From Calendula officinalis (lineage: Eukaryota > Streptophyta > Magnoliopsida > Asterales > Asteraceae): DNA of 64,000 nucleotides. The stretch covers positions 36,797,257-36,861,256 of the forward strand of contig OY970834.1 in the NCBI GenBank assembly GCA_963853835.1, given 5' to 3'. The notes under the pieces are model-generated. The model was not told the origin of the DNA, made no database searches, and saw nothing but the letters and a program-made list of their open reading frames with translations. Positions within the stretch are counted from its first letter, which is position 1, and every line of letters begins with the position of its first letter. Shown in pieces: positions 21,756 through 32,579 of this stretch. The position numbers and the translations under genes were made by a program.

Positions 21756-23040
21756 GTATACCTATTTTTCAAATCTTTATCTTTATTTTATATAATGCAT
21801 TTGGGACTTTCCCAAATAGAAAGTTTTAATTTCAGCATACCGATTTCCCAAATAAGCCGGCTAAATTCTCAGCACACCCACTAGTTGGTCAGGAACTAGT
21901 TGATATAAACGGACCCACACGAGCCCGAAAGTCAAGCATGCATTTATCTAGCAAATTACACCACAAATGGAAACTTAAGGAAAGAGTATGATTTTCTTCT
22001 CATTTCGTTAGTTAAAAGTTATAACTCCCACTTCATATACATATGACACGTCTATATAAGTTAACACATACGGTCCACGATACCAGAAATAATACAGCAC
22101 CACTATTCAATATAGTATGTCGTACAGTTTATATTATCAGGCCTATTATCACTTTTCTGAGCCCTAATACTATGACTCTGTGACACCGAATATAAGCACA
22201 TGGTTGAATTGATATGGTGTCCTTCCTAAAAAGTTGATATCTAGATTAAAAGATTGAAATCAAAACTAAAATGTAGTATGTGAATTCAGACTACCCCATT
22301 GGTCACGGATATTTAATTTAAAGTTTTAAAATCATGATTTTTGTTGGTGGTAAAACTAATACTTCGTTGAATTGTGTTGTTAATGGAATAGTCTCACTAA
22401 TATTTTTGCCAAACTGCTCAAAATTTATTGACTAATTCATTTTTAACCAACTGATATTATTAAAAATTGAAGCAAGCAGGAAGTTCAATTTTAAAACCGA
22501 ATGTAACATAACTTTAAATGAAAAATTAAAGTTTGACATTGAATCTTGAATTTGAGTTTTTAAAATTTGACTTCAAAGTTTAATTTTTTTACTTAATATT
22601 TTTTAAAGTTGGAATTAGACAATAAATTTCCTACTAAATATAGTTAAAATATAATTTCATATTTTATTTGGTTGACGCGAAATAAAATTTGAATTTATTA
22701 TGTTTGGCAGAAAATCAAATTGTAATGTTGCAAAATGATGAATTTTATCCTTTTTTCTGGTTGTGGTTGTTGGTGGTGAATAACAATGGCAGGGGTGGTG
22801 GTTAGTGGCGTGTAGTGGGTGATGGAGGTGAGTAGTGATAGTAGCAGTGATGATGCCGAGTTAGAAATACGGAATGAGTATATGTTTTTTTTGTTAGATC
22901 AAAAGAAAAAAAGGGTATAGAAGTAATACACTAGTTCACATCAAATCAATGACCATAGAATTTAAAGTTCCATACCTAACTAAGATCACTCATAATAGTG
23001 ACGCAACCGACACTATCAATTTTTGTTAAATTAGTGTCAC
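21756..23040. other. Intergenic DNA
   Basis: No recognisable gene or element. A GTGGTGG-rich patch lies at about 22755-22850. Confidence 0.45.
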
Positions 23041-23042
23041 GT

Positions 23043-23263
23043 CATTCTCAGCCCTCATTCTACTCTTCAAATGGACCAATATTAAACACCTATTTTGGAT
23101 AGAAATTTCTTTTAACAATTTCTCGAATTTATAGAGTTGAATGATGTGTGAGCAATACCGTATTAAACAATACTGAGCGGACACAGGGGGGACATGCAAA
23201 TGTTGTGTGAGCGTGAGCAAATTATGGGTAAATGTAAATCATATGAGTGGTTAGGTGGGAATT
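23043..23263 (-). repeat. BURP promoter/leader copy 1 (orphan)
   Basis: Closely matches the region upstream of the BURP exon-1 remnant at 32.3 kb (shared atggaccaatattaaacacc and cgaatttatagagttgaatg, including a TATAAAT on the minus strand). No exon follows. The first 28 bp (23043-23070) are inverted relative to the other copies. The small ORFs here are fortuitous. Confidence 0.7.
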
Positions 23264-23493
23264 AGAGGTAGAATGAAAGCTGGGAATGGACCAATTATTA
23301 AATCTTGTATGGAAATTTCTTTTACCAATTTCTTGAGGTAATCTCATCAAATTTATAGAGTTGAAATATGTGTGGAGAACTATCCGTGCGGTATTAAACA
23401 ATATTAAACACACAAAACGTGAACTGGTCATAGGGAACATGGAAATGGTTTGAGCAAACTATCCGGTAAATGTACATCATATGATATTATATG
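23264..23493 (-). repeat. BURP promoter/leader copy 2, interrupted by the hAT-gypsy nest
   Basis: A diverged second copy of the same leader. It continues after the nested transposons at 31959-31972 (gttaggtgggaatta), as expected from the other copies, which confirms the insertion point. Confidence 0.65.
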
Positions 23494-23936
23494 CAATGGC
23501 GGTAGCAAGGGGTGGGCACCTGCCCCCCTCAACTTTTCCGAAAGTTTAGTGCATAAATTTTTTGGAAGAGGTATGCAATGGGTTTAAGGCTTCACAATTA
23601 AATATTACTTGTGTAAATGGCAGATAACAATTTCCGTGAAAACAAGTCTGGTGTATGTTTTTCCCATTTTTTAAATTACGGAAGGCATCATGTGTTCGAA
23701 TTTGCACGGCAACCCTTATTTTTATTTATTTCTCTTGTTTCCTCCACCCCCTCTCCTTTTCATACCATGAAACTGATCTTTTGTTTTATCATTTCCTATA
23801 TAGCCTAAAATAGTATAAACTTCTATTTTTTTCTTCTCCAACTTAATTATTATTTATCTCATTTTTTTACTATTCTTCTCTGATAAAACATCATACAAAA
23901 TCTGGATCAAACTTTGTATCTTGAAGTGACACATTT

Positions 23937-25381
23937 TGTAACACCTCAAATTTTAATACCAAAAATTCGGCCAAAATAAAACATTTTATAAATAGAAGAA
24001 CATCCTCAATTCGGATTTACAAAAACCTTGGTATGAAATCAGAGTATAAAAGTAGGTGTTATAAAATATATCATAACCAAGCTAAGACTAAATCCAATCT
24101 AGAGTTCTTCTATTCTAGGTCCCGCATCTCTATCCATGCGTACCTAAACCTTCGATCCTGAACCTGAGTACATAGCAAAACAAAACAAGGAGTACGTGAG
24201 ACAAAAACGTCTCGTGAGCTACATGGGTTTAGACCCGATAATAAAATGAAATGTCACGTTTCATAAAACCAATCAATATACATATATATAATTCCAACTA
24301 CCCATTCTAGTCACCTTAGTGTGACTCTACACTCTTGCCCACCGGAATACGTCCAATGAGTAAGACTACTATTGTGGTTGAGTCGATGGGAATTCACCCA
24401 ACTGCCCCTCACACCACCCTATCGTGATTGAGTCGATGGGAATCCACCCAACTGCCCCTCACATCACGCCTATCGTGATTGAGTCGATGGGAATCCACCC
24501 AACTGCCCCTCACATCACGCCTATTGTGGATGAGTCGATGGGAATTCACCCAACTGCCCCTCATTCCACCCTCTCATGACCGGGGGTTCCCCGCGTCATC
24601 ACGTTATCTCAGCATATCATAACTCAATAGTTATGTCAATCTAGCTCTCGGCTATCACGTCTATCATCAAACAAGTTAGTTCAATACAACTACCGGTATA
24701 ACTAACTACTAGCTACTAGTCTATACCATTAAGCAAAAAGACCATAACACAAGTAATAAAAATGTATTTCATAGGCTATGTACTCAGTAAATTTCCACAC
24801 GTACTCACCTTAGCAATAAGATGCTCAACCCGTGTTCTTGACACCAAGACTCTTGCTTCCACAATTTTCACCGACTTTCCAAAATGTCACCGAAAGCCTT
24901 TAATCTTCAACTAGGAGTGAAGAATCACAAGATTTGACCAAGAAATCTGCTCCAAATGATGCTTTACACTCAAAAACGCTCACAAGCTCGAGAGAGAAGA
25001 ACTAGGGTTTCACTTGGCAATAAATGAGCCAAATCCCGACTTTAATGCTGCCAGACACAAGTTCACGACGCGAACAAAGTTCGCGTCGCTAACTTTCCCT
25101 AGCACACAGACTTAGCGATCGTTAACCCAAACGCGAACACTTGGCGACCCATGGCCAAACTCCCTGGAGCAAGTTCCCGATCGGGAACTATAGTTCGCGA
25201 CGCGAACTACTAGAGGCAGCAGGGCTGCACTTTTCATCAAGTGTCTTGACCCGATTTCGCCCATAACTTTCTCGTACGGTGTCCAAACGACACGAAACCA
25301 ATTTCCACGTGTTTTATATGATTTATCCATAATTATCATATTTTTATATATTTTATTTATTCACAATTTCGGGTCGTTACA
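23937..25381 (-). repeat. 3' LTR of the gypsy element
   Basis: 1445 bp, TG...CA. Contains a four-unit tandem repeat of about 50-51 bp (24370-24572; shared tgagtcgatgggaatccacc) and CG-rich palindromes of the gttcgcgacgcgaac type (about 25073-25210). The 75-codon ORF at 25112-25339 lies wholly in the LTR and is not a gene, although its region is conserved in another LTR family here. Confidence 0.95.
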
Positions 25382-25393
25382 ACTATCTACCCC

Positions 25394-28300
25394 TTAAGAA
25401 GATTCCGTCCTCGGAATCTCATCATAGTTCACGAAATCCGGGTACCTCTTCCGAATCTCGTCCTTGACTTCCCAAGTCAAATTCGGCCCAAGTGAATGCT
25501 TCCACTTGACCAACACCAACTCGATCTCCTTATTCCGAAGCTTCTTTGTTTTCGTTTCTAATATAGCCTCGGGCTCCTCAATCAACCGGTTCGGGCCGTC
25601 AACCCGCAACTCTTGCAATGGAATAATATTTTCAACTTCCCCGATAAACTTCTTCAAGTAACTCACGTGAAAGGTATCATGCACACCTTGAAGCTCGGGC
25701 GGAAGTTCCAACTTAAAAGCTTGAAGCCCGACCCGTTTCAATATTTTAAACGGTCCAACATACCTTGGACTTAACTTTCCCTTTTTACCAAAACGCATTA
25801 CACCTTTCCAAGGTGACACTTTCAACATCACCATATCACCGACATCCAAGTCGTATGGTCTTTTCTTTAAACCCGAATAACTTCGTTGTCTATCTTGGGC
25901 GACTTTCATGTTGTTTTGAATAATACCAATCTTTTCATTTGTCACTCTCACGATCTCGGGACCCGTGAGTTTCGTCTCTCCCGCTTCCAACCAACAAGAT
26001 GGAGTTCTACATTTTCTTCCATACAACGCCTCATAAGGCGGCATCTTGATAGTCGAGTGATAACTATTATTATACGAGAACTCGACTAACGGTAAATGTT
26101 CATCCCATTTACCACCGAAATCTAACACACACGATCTCAACATATCTTCAACCGTTTGAATTGTTCTTTCACTTTGACCGTCGGTTTGCGGGTGATAAGC
26201 CGTGCTCAACCGCAACTTTGTACCCAATTCTTCTTGTAAAGATCGCCAAAATCTCGAGGTAAACCTCGCGTCTCTATCGGACACAATCGATAACGGAACC
26301 CCGTGGAGTCGAACCACTTCATCAACATACAACTTAGCCAACTTCTCAAGTGGCAACGTTTCCCGAATTGCTAAAAATAACGCACTTTTGGTCAACCGGT
26401 CAACTATGACCCAAATGGCATCGTGACCTCTACTCGTCTTCGGTAAACCTACTATGAAATCCATAGTTATATCTTCCCACTTCCCGGCCGGTACAACCAA
26501 TGATTGAGCTACCCCATACGGTACTTGATGCTCGGCTTTCACTTGTGCACACGTGGCACACTTAGAGATATACTTGGCCACCCTCGCCTTCATTCCGGGC
26601 CACCAATAAATCCGTTTCATATCTTGGTACGTCTTTGTACTTCCCGGGTTAATCGAATACTTCGATTTGTGCACATCATACAATAACTCTTTTCGGATCC
26701 CACCGAACTTAGGAACCCAAATACGACCGCCTACGGTCTTCAACCCTTGTGCATTTTCGAGGAAATGTTGGTTCTTACCTAACCGTTCTTGTCTTAACTC
26801 GTCTTTTCCCATAACCTCTCGTTGGGCATTCTTGATCCTTTCAATAATACTCGAGACAACTTCTATACGTGATAAAATTCCTCGGTTCGGATTTTCATAA
26901 ACCTTTCGACTTAAGGCATCGGCCACCACATTCGCCTTCCCCGCATGATACACAATCTCACAATCATAATCGGCAATCAACTCGATCCACCTTCTTTGTC
27001 GCATATTAAGGTCTTTTTGTGTAAACACATATTGCAAACTCTTATGATCCGTGTACAATGTACACCGAGTGCCATACAAATAATGCCTCCATAATTTCAA
27101 GGCAAAAATAATCGCCGCCAATTCCAAGTCGTGTGTCGTGTACCTTAATTCCGCATTCTTCAATTGTCGCGAGGCATACGCGATCACTTTACCTCTTTGC
27201 ATCAACACACAACCGAGCCCTTGATTCGAAGCATCACTATAAACCACAAAATCTTCCATACCATCCGGTAATGTGAGTATCGGCGCGTTACATAACTTTT
27301 CTTTTAACAACTTAAACGCCTCTTCTTGCTTCTTCTCCCACACAAATTTCTCACTTTTTCTCGTTAACTTCGTGAGTGGAATCGCGATTCTCGAGAAATC
27401 TTGTATAAATCTTCGGTAATAACCGGCTAATCCAAGAAAACTTCTAACCTCGGTAGGAGTCCTCGGAGGCTCCCAATTTGACACCGCTTCAATCTTGGAT
27501 GGATCAACCTTAATACCATCACACGTCACCACGTGACCTAAGAATTGTACTTCCCGCAACCAAAATTCACACTTTGAAAATTTTGCATACAACTTCTCCC
27601 GTTTCAACACGTCTAGAACAAGCCTCAAATGGCCTTCGTGTTCTTCTTCGGTTTTCGAATAAATCAAAATGTCGTCAATAAACACGATCAAAAACTTATC
27701 AAGAAACGGTTTACAAACCCGATTCATCAAATCCATAAAAATAGCCGGTGCGTTGGTAAGACCAAACGGCATCACTAGGAATTCATAATGACCATAACGT
27801 GTACGGAAAGCCGTCTTCTCGGTATCGCCTTCTTTCACCCGAACTTGGTGATAACCCGACCTCAAATCGATCTTTGAGAAATAACTAGCACCTTGCAATT
27901 GGTCGAATAAGTCATCAATTCTCGGCAACGGGTAACGATTCTTAATTGTTACCTTGTTCAACTCTCGGTAGTCGATACACATTCTCATCGAACCGTCTTT
28001 CTTCTTAACAAATAACACCGGTGCACCCCACGGTGACGAACTCGGACGAATAAAACCTTTATCTAACAATTCTTGCAATTGGGTCATCAATTCCCGCATC
28101 TCGGTGGGAGCTAAACGATAGGGAGCACGAGCATTTGGCGTCGCTCCCGGCACTAAATCAATTTTAAATTCGACTTGTCTCTCCGGTGGCAAACCGGGCA
28201 AGTCATCGGGAAATACCTCGGGAAAATCCCGAATAATTTTGACATCATCCATTGACTTCTTTTCTTTCCGGCCATCTAACACATATGCAATAAACGATGC

Positions 28301-30004
28301 ACAACCTTTTGATATACTTTTCCTCGCCTTAATGGCGGTAATCACATTAGGCATGTGATGTCGTTTCTCCCCATACACATACACCTTCTCATTCTCGGGT
28401 GTCCTAATCGACACTATTTTCTTTCCACACAAAATCTTGGCTTGGTGCATACCCAACCAATCCATACCAATAACCACATCAAACGCCCTAATTCCCATGG
28501 GCAACAAATCCACTTTAAACCTTCTACCGTCTATTTCTATTTCACAATTTCTATAAATACAATCAACCATAGACGTTTTCCCGTCGGCTACTTCTATCTC
28601 ATACATTTCATCTAACTTTTCGGACGGCACATTCAATTTACAACCGAATTCATAAGACACAAACGAATAATTGGAACCCGAATCAAATAAAATATGAGTT
28701 GGCAAGGAGTTAATGAATAAAGTACCTGACACCACATCGTGTGCCTCCTTCGCCTCCTCCCGAGTAAGTTGGAAGGACCGCCCCTTCACCTTCGCCGGTT
28801 CCACTTTCTTTTGAGCCGTGGACACCATCGACTCGATGCCCTTCTTTGGGCACACATTGCTATAATGCCCCTTCTCATGGCATGAGTAGCACTCCACATC
28901 GGCCGTCAACTTGGCCCTACAATCCCGGGCTATGTGCCCCATCTTGCCACAACTATAGCAAGCCTTTGACTCTCCTCGGCACGGGCCGGTATGATTTTTC
29001 CCGCATTTCTTGCACGGGCCAACACTTCCTTGTTTAGAGAAGCTCGAAGTGAACTTCCCTTTCTTGAACGAATTAGAGCCGCTCTCGGCTTTCCTTTTCT
29101 CGCCCACGTGGGCCCTCTCGGCAACCCGTGCCGCATTAACCTCTTCAACACCCCGGGCGGCACTAATAGCCTCATCGAGTGAAACCGCCCTCTTAACCTC
29201 CAATTGATAATCCCACGGTAGCCCACTTGCATACCGAACCACCCTCAACCTCTCATCCGAGTAGGTTTTAGCAACAAACGGGAGCAATCCCGTGAACTCC
29301 CTCGAGTATTCTTCGATTGACATATCACCCTTCTTAAGGGTCACAAACTTTTCGTGCATCTTTTCCAAATCCCTCTCGGGACAAAACTTCTTTTTCAACC
29401 TCGTGGTGAACTCACCCCACGACATCCTTTCAACCACTTCCTTCCCTAGGGTCTCATACACGATGTCCCACCAAACCATCGCATCCTCTTTTAACAATTG
29501 TGACGCATACGTCACCATATCAACATCCTTACACTTACTACTTCCGATAACCCTCTCGGTTTCTCGGATCCACCTCATCGTTACTTTCGGGTCCGAACTA
29601 CCCGAATACACATTTGGCTTACAAGCCATGAATGATTTAAACGAACACCCTTCTTTCACAACGGGCTTAGCCCTTGCATCACTTTGGCCACCCGTGGAGG
29701 ACTTCCCTTCCCCAGTGCCACTACCTCCGGTTTTCTCATCCGACTTAGCCTCGGATTCCCGGTCTCCACCCGACCTCACACGGTCTCCAATAATACGGTG
29801 CACTTCCTCGGCCACCGTTCCCTTGATTTGGTCGATAATGGTTTGGAGATCCGCCATGGTCACCGGAGTTCTATTAGCTCCGACCTCCGATTCATCAACC
29901 CGATGCATTGATGGTTGACTTTCTTGCTCCTCCACCCTCTCAACAGGAGGTACTTCCTCCTCACGGCCCTCCGGGGCTTTACCACTTCTACGTGTGGTCA
30001 CCAT
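25394..30004 (-). CDS. Gypsy Gag-Pol polyprotein, uninterrupted ORF
   Basis: A 1536-codon single ORF. In order: retrotransposon Gag domain (about 130-300); a CKKCGKNHTGPC motif and two CCHC zinc knuckles (CYSCGKMGHIARDC about 349-362, CYSCHEKGHYSNVC about 372-385); aspartic protease with LFDSGS (about 440); reverse transcriptase (about 610-830) with catalytic FIDD (about 775-778); RNase H (about 918-1035, starting VVYSDAS); integrase zinc region (1107-1153), catalytic core with Asp near 1182, SDRDARF near 1243 and the Glu of QSERT near 1279; and a chromodomain-like C-terminus (about 1494-1527, VLVKWKHSLGPNLTWE). In the integrase zinc finger the second expected His is Asn (residue 1119). The ORF starts at its first ATG, 249 bp inside the 5' LTR boundary. 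Confidence 0.95.
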   Translation of the reverse strand: MVTTRRSGKAPEGREEEVPPVERVEEQESQPSMHRVDESEVGANRTPVTMADLQTIIDQIKGTVAEEVHRIIGDRVRSGGDRESEAKSDEKTGGSGTGEGKSSTGGQSDARAKPVVKEGCSFKSFMACKPNVYSGSSDPKVTMRWIRETERVIGSSKCKDVDMVTYASQLLKEDAMVWWDIVYETLGKEVVERMSWGEFTTRLKKKFCPERDLEKMHEKFVTLKKGDMSIEEYSREFTGLLPFVAKTYSDERLRVVRYASGLPWDYQLEVKRAVSLDEAISAARGVEEVNAARVAERAHVGEKRKAESGSNSFKKGKFTSSFSKQGSVGPCKKCGKNHTGPCRGESKACYSCGKMGHIARDCRAKLTADVECYSCHEKGHYSNVCPKKGIESMVSTAQKKVEPAKVKGRSFQLTREEAKEAHDVVSGTLFINSLPTHILFDSGSNYSFVSYEFGCKLNVPSEKLDEMYEIEVADGKTSMVDCIYRNCEIEIDGRRFKVDLLPMGIRAFDVVIGMDWLGMHQAKILCGKKIVSIRTPENEKVYVYGEKRHHMPNVITAIKARKSISKGCASFIAYVLDGRKEKKSMDDVKIIRDFPEVFPDDLPGLPPERQVEFKIDLVPGATPNARAPYRLAPTEMRELMTQLQELLDKGFIRPSSSPWGAPVLFVKKKDGSMRMCIDYRELNKVTIKNRYPLPRIDDLFDQLQGASYFSKIDLRSGYHQVRVKEGDTEKTAFRTRYGHYEFLVMPFGLTNAPAIFMDLMNRVCKPFLDKFLIVFIDDILIYSKTEEEHEGHLRLVLDVLKREKLYAKFSKCEFWLREVQFLGHVVTCDGIKVDPSKIEAVSNWEPPRTPTEVRSFLGLAGYYRRFIQDFSRIAIPLTKLTRKSEKFVWEKKQEEAFKLLKEKLCNAPILTLPDGMEDFVVYSDASNQGLGCVLMQRGKVIAYASRQLKNAELRYTTHDLELAAIIFALKLWRHYLYGTRCTLYTDHKSLQYVFTQKDLNMRQRRWIELIADYDCEIVYHAGKANVVADALSRKVYENPNRGILSRIEVVSSIIERIKNAQREVMGKDELRQERLGKNQHFLENAQGLKTVGGRIWVPKFGGIRKELLYDVHKSKYSINPGSTKTYQDMKRIYWWPGMKARVAKYISKCATCAQVKAEHQVPYGVAQSLVVPAGKWEDITMDFIVGLPKTSRGHDAIWVIVDRLTKSALFLAIRETLPLEKLAKLYVDEVVRLHGVPLSIVSDRDARFTSRFWRSLQEELGTKLRLSTAYHPQTDGQSERTIQTVEDMLRSCVLDFGGKWDEHLPLVEFSYNNSYHSTIKMPPYEALYGRKCRTPSCWLEAGETKLTGPEIVRVTNEKIGIIQNNMKVAQDRQRSYSGLKKRPYDLDVGDMVMLKVSPWKGVMRFGKKGKLSPRYVGPFKILKRVGLQAFKLELPPELQGVHDTFHVSYLKKFIGEVENIIPLQELRVDGPNRLIEEPEAILETKTKKLRNKEIELVLVKWKHSLGPNLTWEVKDEIRKRYPDFVNYDEIPRTESS

Positions 30005-30235
30005 TTTCTTTCAATCAAGACTATACGAAAGACATTAAACATTTAGTACCTTGTGTACAACCCATTAGTCTCATAAGACTCAATATCCAAATCATATCAA
30101 ATTCATCGGTCCCCTAGGTTCAACCCTAAACTTAATATAAAGTCTCAAGGTCAACCTATGATCTCAAGGAATCTTACATTCCTAATGCTACAGTCTAAGA
30201 CTAGGATGGTCATCCAACCTAATTCACTTAAACTA

Positions 30236-30252
30236 TAGCTCTGATACCAAGT
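30236..30252 (-). promoter_or_regulatory. Primer-binding site of the gypsy element
   Basis: Directly inside the 5' LTR, the minus strand reads TTGGTATCAGAGCTATAG, complementary to the 3' end of plant initiator tRNA(Met). Minus-strand DNA synthesis would start here. Confidence 0.9.
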
Positions 30253-31697
30253 TGTAACACCTCAAATTTTAATACCAAAAATTCGGCCAAAATAAAACAT
30301 TTTATAAATAGAAGAACATCCTCAATTCGGATTTACAAAAACCTTGGTATGAAATCAGAGTATAAAAGTAGGTGTTACAAAATATATCATAACCAAGCTA
30401 AGACTAAATCCAATCTAGAGTTCTTCTATTCTAGGTCCCGCATCTCTATCCATGCGTACCTAAACCTTCGATCCTGAACCTGAGTACATAGCAAAACAAA
30501 ACAAGGAGTACGTGAGACAAAAACGTCTCGTGAGCTACATGGGTTTAGACCCGATAATAAAATGAAATGTCACGTTTCATAAAACCAATCAATATACATA
30601 TATATAATTCCAACTACCCATTCTAGTCACCTTAGTGTGACTCTACACTCTTGCCCACCGGAATACGTCCAATGAGTAAGACTACTATTGTGGTTGAGTC
30701 GATGGGAATTCACCCAACTGCCCCTCACACCACCCTATCGTGATTGAGTCGATGGGAATCCACCCAACTGCCCCTCACATCACGCCTATCGTGATTGAGT
30801 CGATGGGAATCCACCCAACTGCCCCTCACATCACGCCTATTGTGGATGAGTCGATGGGAATTCACCCAACTGCCCCTCATTCCACCCTCTCATGACCGGG
30901 GGTTCCCCGCGTCATCACGTTATCTCAGCATATCATAACTCAATAGTTATGTCAATCTAGCTCTCGGCTATCACGTCTATCATCAAACAAGTTAGTTCAA
31001 TACAACTACCGGTATAACTAACTACTAGCTACTAGTCTATACCATTAAGCAAAAAGACCATAACACAAGTAATAAAAATGTATTTCATAGGCTATGTACT
31101 CAGTAAATTTCCACACGTACTCACCTTAGCAATAAGATGCTCAACCCGTGTTCTTGACACCAAGACTCTTGCTTCCACAATTTTCACCGACTTTCCAAAA
31201 TGTCACCGAAAGCCTTTAATCTTCAACTAGGAGTGAAGAATCACAAGATTTGACCAAGAAATCTGCTCCAAATGATGCTTTACACTCAAAAACGCTCACA
31301 AGCTCGAGAGAGAAGAACTAGGGTTTCACTTGGCAATAAATGAGCCAAATCCCGACTTTAATGCTGCCAGACACAAGTTCACGACGCGAACAAAGTTCGC
31401 GTCGCTAACTTTCCCTAGCACACAGACTTAGCGATCGTTAACCCAAACGCGAACACTTGGCGACCCATGGCCAAACTCCCTGGAGCAAGTTCCCGATCGG
31501 GAACTATAGTTCGCGACGCGAACTACTAGAGGCAGCAGGGCTGCACTTTTCATCAAGTGTCTTGACCCGATTTCGCCCATAACTTTCTCGTACGGTGTCC
31601 AAACGACACGAAACCAATTTCCACGTGTTTTATATGATTTATCCATAATTATCATATTTTTATATATTTTATTTATTCACAATTTCGGGTCGTTACA
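30253..31697 (-). repeat. 5' LTR of the gypsy element
   Basis: 1445 bp, offset by exactly 6316 bp from the 3' LTR and nearly identical to it, with the same four-unit tandem repeat (30686-30888) and the same CG-rich palindromes. It supplies the element promoter. The 75-codon ORF at 31428-31655 duplicates the one in the other LTR and is not a gene. Confidence 0.95.
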
Positions 31698-31972
31698 CAT
31701 TTTCCCTATAATTTCATATATAAAAATTCTACCACGATAAATTAATTGAATTTTATTTAAGAATTTGAACTAAAAATTAAAAATGACGAACATTCTAAAT
31801 CAAATTCGTTTTCAAGTTAAATTTATTCTAAATTGAAATTGGTTCAACTCGCGTTTAAGTTTTGACGTGAAAAATAAGAACTCTTCCGAGAATGTGACTT
31901 ACGCTCCTAAATTTTGCCCCCCTTTAAATATGTTTCTGGTACCGCCCCTGATTATATGGTTAGGTGGGAATT

Positions 31973-32270
31973 ATTTGTTCTAGACAGGTTTAGTACCTGG
32001 CTGCTATAATGGGAAATTGGTTATATTATAAGGCGGGCAAAAAATTTTGAGTTGTTGAATTTTTTCAAAGGTGGGCAATTTTTTTTTTGTGAAAGTCAGA
32101 GGTAAGATATGACTTGCATTAGTTATCTTTCATATATAATACATATTTTGATTAGCAAAAATGAAAAAATAAACCCATCAAAAATTATACAAATAGGAAA
32201 AAAAAGAATTGGGGTAGGTAGATGCATTCTTACGAAGATATGATCTATAATAGTAGTACTAGTAATAATT
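31973..32270. other. Intergenic DNA after the nested insertion
   Basis: No gene seen. AT-rich with two short homopolymer runs. Confidence 0.4.
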
Positions 32271-32276
32271 ACTGAC

Positions 32277-32315
32277 AAAAAGAAGTGAGAAAACTAGGAA
32301 GAGATTGAACTTCAT
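32277..32315 (-). pseudogene. Orphan BURP exon 1 (signal peptide)
   Basis: An ATG at complement(32313..32315) opens 13 codons, MKFNLFLVFSLLF, followed by a GTCAGT donor. This matches exon 1 of BURP1 and of the 19.3-kb pseudogene in length, phase and sequence. No exon 2 or 3 is found downstream on the minus strand within this locus. It is too short to appear as an ORF but clear by comparison. Confidence 0.75.
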
Positions 32316-32575
32316 TATAAGGAAAGAGAGGTTGTATGATGTTTGAAGAGTAGAATGAGGGCTGAGAATGGACCAATATTAAACACCTATTTTGGATGGA
32401 AATTTCTTTTAACAATTTCTCGAATTTATAGAGTTGAATGATGTGTGAGTAATACGGTATTAAACAATAGTGATCGGACACAAGGGGAACATGCACATGT
32501 TGTGTGAGCATGAGCAAATTATGGGTAAATGTAAATTATATGAATGGTTAGGTGGGAATTTAGGGTGTAAAGATA
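32316..32575 (-). promoter_or_regulatory. Promoter/leader of the orphan BURP exon 1 (copy 3)
   Basis: Contains TATAAAT on the minus strand at 32424-32430, about 110 bp before the ATG. Most of it matches leader copies 1 and 2 at 23.0-23.5 kb. The 82-codon ORF at 32269-32517 is a shadow of this region. Confidence 0.55.
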
Positions 32576-32579
32576 TGAA

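Larger units (their letters stand above)
23937..31697 (-). mobile_element. Complete Ty3/gypsy chromovirus-type LTR retrotransposon
   Basis: Two 1445-bp LTRs (23937-25381 and 30253-31697) are almost identical; I noticed one difference near 24063 (T versus C). Ends are TG...CA and the 5-bp duplication CATTT lies at 23932-23936 and 31698-31702. The element reads on the minus strand. Just inside the right LTR lies CTTGGTATCAGAGCTATAG, a primer-binding site for initiator tRNA(Met). Just inside the left LTR is the polypurine tract TTAAGGGGTAGATAGT. One long gag-pol ORF is intact. Near-identical LTRs imply very recent insertion. The C-terminal chromodomain-like stretch suggests the Tekay/Del group. 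Confidence 0.95.
23494..31950. mobile_element. hAT element carrying a nested gypsy retrotransposon
   Basis: Outer ends are CAATGGCGGTAGCAAGGGG and GGTACCGCCCCTG, imperfect inverted complements of the CAGGGGCGG type. The 8-bp target duplication ATTATATG lies at 23486-23493 and 31951-31958. Without the gypsy insertion the element would be about 0.69 kb. The 63-codon ORF at 23617-23808 shows no transposase features. A non-autonomous hAT is the best call. Confidence 0.8.

Noticed and set aside
24370..24572. CRISPR-like array in the LTR
   Set aside because: Units are direct tandem repeats without unique spacers, inside a plant LTR. The repeat arrays at 9.0 and 14.2 kb are rejected as CRISPR on the same grounds.
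25112..25339. 75-codon ORF present identically in both gypsy LTRs
   Set aside because: It lies in the LTR, with no evidence of translation. I kept the conservation of its core as a finding but do not call a gene.
29292..29918. 208-codon plus-strand ORF opposite the gypsy gag region
   Set aside because: It is the antisense shadow of the intact gag frame and has no recognisable domain. The other plus-strand ORFs between 25.4 and 30.1 kb are rejected for the same reason.
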